A stretch of 64,000 nt of DNA from Cryobacterium sp. PAMC25264 (GTDB taxonomy: Bacteria; Actinomycetota; Actinomycetes; Actinomycetales; Microbacteriaceae), in contig NZ_CP080383.1 in NCBI RefSeq assembly GCF_019443325.1, forward strand, positions 2,294,001-2,358,000. Direction: 5' to 3'. Position 1 is the first letter of the stretch, and every line of letters starts with the position of its first letter. Positions 62,647 to 64,000 of the stretch are shown one piece after another. A program made the position numbers and the translations under genes. The notes under the pieces are model-generated. The model saw only the letters and a program-made list of their open reading frames with translations. It searched no databases and was not told the DNA's origin.

Positions 62647-63627
62647 TCAGCCGTTCAGATCGAGCTCCACGCCGACGCCTCGAGCCCGTGCCTCGCGCAC
62701 CAGCAGGTCGGCGATCGCGAGGTCTTGCGCGCCGATGCCCACCGAGTCGAAGAGGGTGATCTGCTCGGCACTCGTGCGGCCGGGGCGGAGGCCCGCGAGC
62801 ACCTGGCCGACGGATCCGACCACATCCTGCAGGGTGAGTGCGCCCTCCGCCACGGCCAGCATGAGGTCGCCCGATTTGGTCTCGGCTGTGGCCATGTCGT
62901 CGACCCACACCGAAGCCCTGGCCATCGTTGCCGAGTCGACCTCGCGTTCGTCGGGCCGGGGGCGGGCGCCGACGACGTTGAGGTGCTGGCCGGGCCGAAG
63001 CCAGTCTCCGCGGATGATCGGGGTGACGGAGGGGGTGAGGGTGCAGATCGCATCCGCCTGGGCGAAGACCGACGCACACTCCTCCACCACCTCGATGGCA
63101 CCGTCCCATTCGAGAGAGTCGGCGAGGGCCTGCGCGCGCACCGAGGTGCGCGACCAGATGACCAGCCGATTCCAGTCCCGCACTCCCCGCAATGCTTCCA
63201 CGTGCTCGCGGGCGAGCCCGCCGGCCCCCACCAGGCCAAGCACACGGCTGTCTTCGCGGGCCAGGGCGCGGGTGGCGACAGCGCTGGCCGCGGCGGTGCG
63301 CACCCGGGTGGGCACGCCGCCGTGCAGCAGGGCCACCGGGGCGCCATCTTCGCGGTCGAGCACCACGATCATCGAGCGCTGGGTCGGCAGGCCCCGGGCG
63401 GAATTGTCGGGCACGTCGGCGAGCAATTTGACCGCGGCGGTACCGGTGGTGTCCGACAGCGCCGCCATGAGAATGTAGCGGCCGGTGGTCGCCTCGGTGG
63501 CCATGGAAGTGGGCGGCGGCTGGGTGGCCGCGCCCCGGGCGATGTCGGCGAAGATCTGCGCCACGGCCCGTTCGGTGGCCGGCCGGTCGACCAGGGCTTC
63601 GAGCTGGGAGGCGGTGAGCACGATCAT
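62647..63627 (-). CDS. Ornithine cyclodeaminase/mu-crystallin family protein
   Basis: A 326-residue NAD(P)-dependent enzyme of the OCD/mu-crystallin family, whose members deaminate or reduce amino/imino acids. The substrate part includes AAVKLLADVPDNSARGLPTQ and MIVVLDREDGAPVALL; the dinucleotide site is VLGLVGAGGLAREHVEALRG, preceded by TAAASAVATRALAR. TLTPSVTPIIRGDWLRPGQH and LNVVGARPRPDEREVD are family motifs. It keeps a lysine in VKLL, but which substrate is used cannot be told. Its ATG overlaps the stop of the amidohydrolase gene upstream, so the two form one catabolic operon. Confidence 0.9.
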   Translation of the reverse strand: MIVLTASQLEALVDRPATERAVAQIFADIARGAATQPPPTSMATEATTGRYILMAALSDTTGTAAVKLLADVPDNSARGLPTQRSMIVVLDREDGAPVALLHGGVPTRVRTAAASAVATRALAREDSRVLGLVGAGGLAREHVEALRGVRDWNRLVIWSRTSVRAQALADSLEWDGAIEVVEECASVFAQADAICTLTPSVTPIIRGDWLRPGQHLNVVGARPRPDEREVDSATMARASVWVDDMATAETKSGDLMLAVAEGALTLQDVVGSVGQVLAGLRPGRTSAEQITLFDSVGIGAQDLAIADLLVREARARGVGVELDLNG

Positions 63628-64000
63628 GCGGCGGCCGTCAGCTCGAGGCCGTCGGCCACAACCGCGCCGCGGAACAGCACGGTGCGGTCGGGCAGTCGGT
63701 CCATCACCGCACTGGTGACGGTCTCGCCGGTGATGAGCTGGAGGTCGGCGGGGTCGCCGACCGAGACTCCGGGCCGGTCGAGGTGCCCCCGCAGGGCCGG
63801 GGCGGTACCGAGCACCGAGCGTCCGCCGATGGTGGCCACCGCGACGCAGTGCTCGATGTCTTCGTACCGACGGAAGTTGTTCGTGAACGCCAGCTGCCAG
63901 GTGCGGTCGAGCATGTCGGCGTTGCCGTACGGCGACCAGTAGTCGCGCTGGCCGTCCTCGCCGAGTCCCAGCCGGATGCCGTGTTCGGCGAGCAGCAGGG
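63624..64000 (-). CDS. Amidohydrolase family protein (cytosine-deaminase-like), 5' end outside window
   Basis: C-terminal 124 codons of an amidohydrolase. The visible start of the fragment reads LLLAEHGIRLGLGEDGQRDY, followed by WSPYGNADML, which matches the metal-binding Asp region of cytosine deaminase-type enzymes (GxDxxxDPW.P.G..DML). FTNNFRRYEDIEHCVAVATI follows, and the closing metal-independent beta domain contains VGDPADLQLITGE and VLFRGAVVADG. The TGA overlaps the ATG of the cyclodeaminase-like gene. The substrate is likely a small N-heterocycle or cyclic amide. Confidence 0.85.
   Translation of the reverse strand, partial: LLLAEHGIRLGLGEDGQRDYWSPYGNADMLDRTWQLAFTNNFRRYEDIEHCVAVATIGGRSVLGTAPALRGHLDRPGVSVGDPADLQLITGETVTSAVMDRLPDRTVLFRGAVVADGLELTAAA

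Noticed and set aside
1..64000. Integrase, transposase or prophage genes to explain the defence islands
   Set aside because: None of the frames I read resembles a recombinase, transposase, capsid or terminase, and no tRNA was seen as an insertion site.

Overview
The window is GC-rich, gene-dense DNA from an actinobacterium. The family content (POT transporters, EF-G2, DUF4011/MTES_1575 helicase-nuclease, RidA/HxlR pairs), the GTG/TTG starts and the intergenic GGTCGAGCC..GAGACC repeats point to Microbacteriaceae, close to Cryobacterium or relatives. The taxonomic call is an inference. I found no rRNA, tRNA or CRISPR array.

Layout. 0-5 kb: end of a methionine aminopeptidase gene, then a minus-strand ABC importer operon (binding protein, ATPase, fused double permease). 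5-14 kb: housekeeping and accessory genes (SOUL protein, EF-G-like protein, cold-shock/DUF1294 fusion, HxlR regulator with FMN reductase, proline symporter, POT peptide transporter). 14-23 kb: a complete four-gene Wadjet operon (jetABCD) and a YefM-YoeB toxin-antitoxin pair, lying between two very similar POT transporter genes in direct orientation. 23-35 kb: a small XRE/HepT-like module with a palindromic operator, a helical-repeat protein, a broken secreted protein gene, a quinone oxidoreductase, a two-component system divergent from an ABC exporter, and a second HxlR regulator divergent from a RidA-like gene. 36-48 kb: a nuclease-rich block with a very large transglutaminase-like/DUF4011/helicase/nuclease/DUF3320 protein coupled to a GIY-YIG protein, a GmrSD-type restriction protein carrying an alkyltransferase-like domain, a BRCT exonuclease, a NERD protein and a PD-(D/E)XK-like protein. 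48-54 kb: rearranged DNA with a truncated epoxide hydrolase, a WYL regulator and its broken partial copy, flanking a DUF7793/GGDEF-EAL/methyltransferase cluster. 54-64 kb: a repeat-containing secreted protein, then a LacI-controlled arabinoside uptake and hydrolysis operon (binding protein, two permeases, GH1, GH51), a strong bidirectional terminator, and a convergent ornithine cyclodeaminase-like/amidohydrolase pair.

Two themes stand out. First, about half the window between 14 and 48 kb is defence-like: Wadjet, toxin-antitoxin, XRE/HepT-like, DUF4011 helicase plus GIY-YIG, and GmrSD plus ATL. Second, a family of about 62-bp palindromic intergenic elements (30-nt arms around a 2-nt centre) recurs at least seven times between 5.9 and 26.1 kb.

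Sequence quality caveat: six frame breaks in otherwise well-conserved genes (near 2767, 15460, 27001, 27191, 27320 and 38726) are each explained by loss of a single G or C from a short G/C run. That pattern suggests residual assembly errors rather than six real mutations, so the affected genes (ABC ATPase, jetC, secreted protein, DUF4011 helicase) may be intact in the organism.
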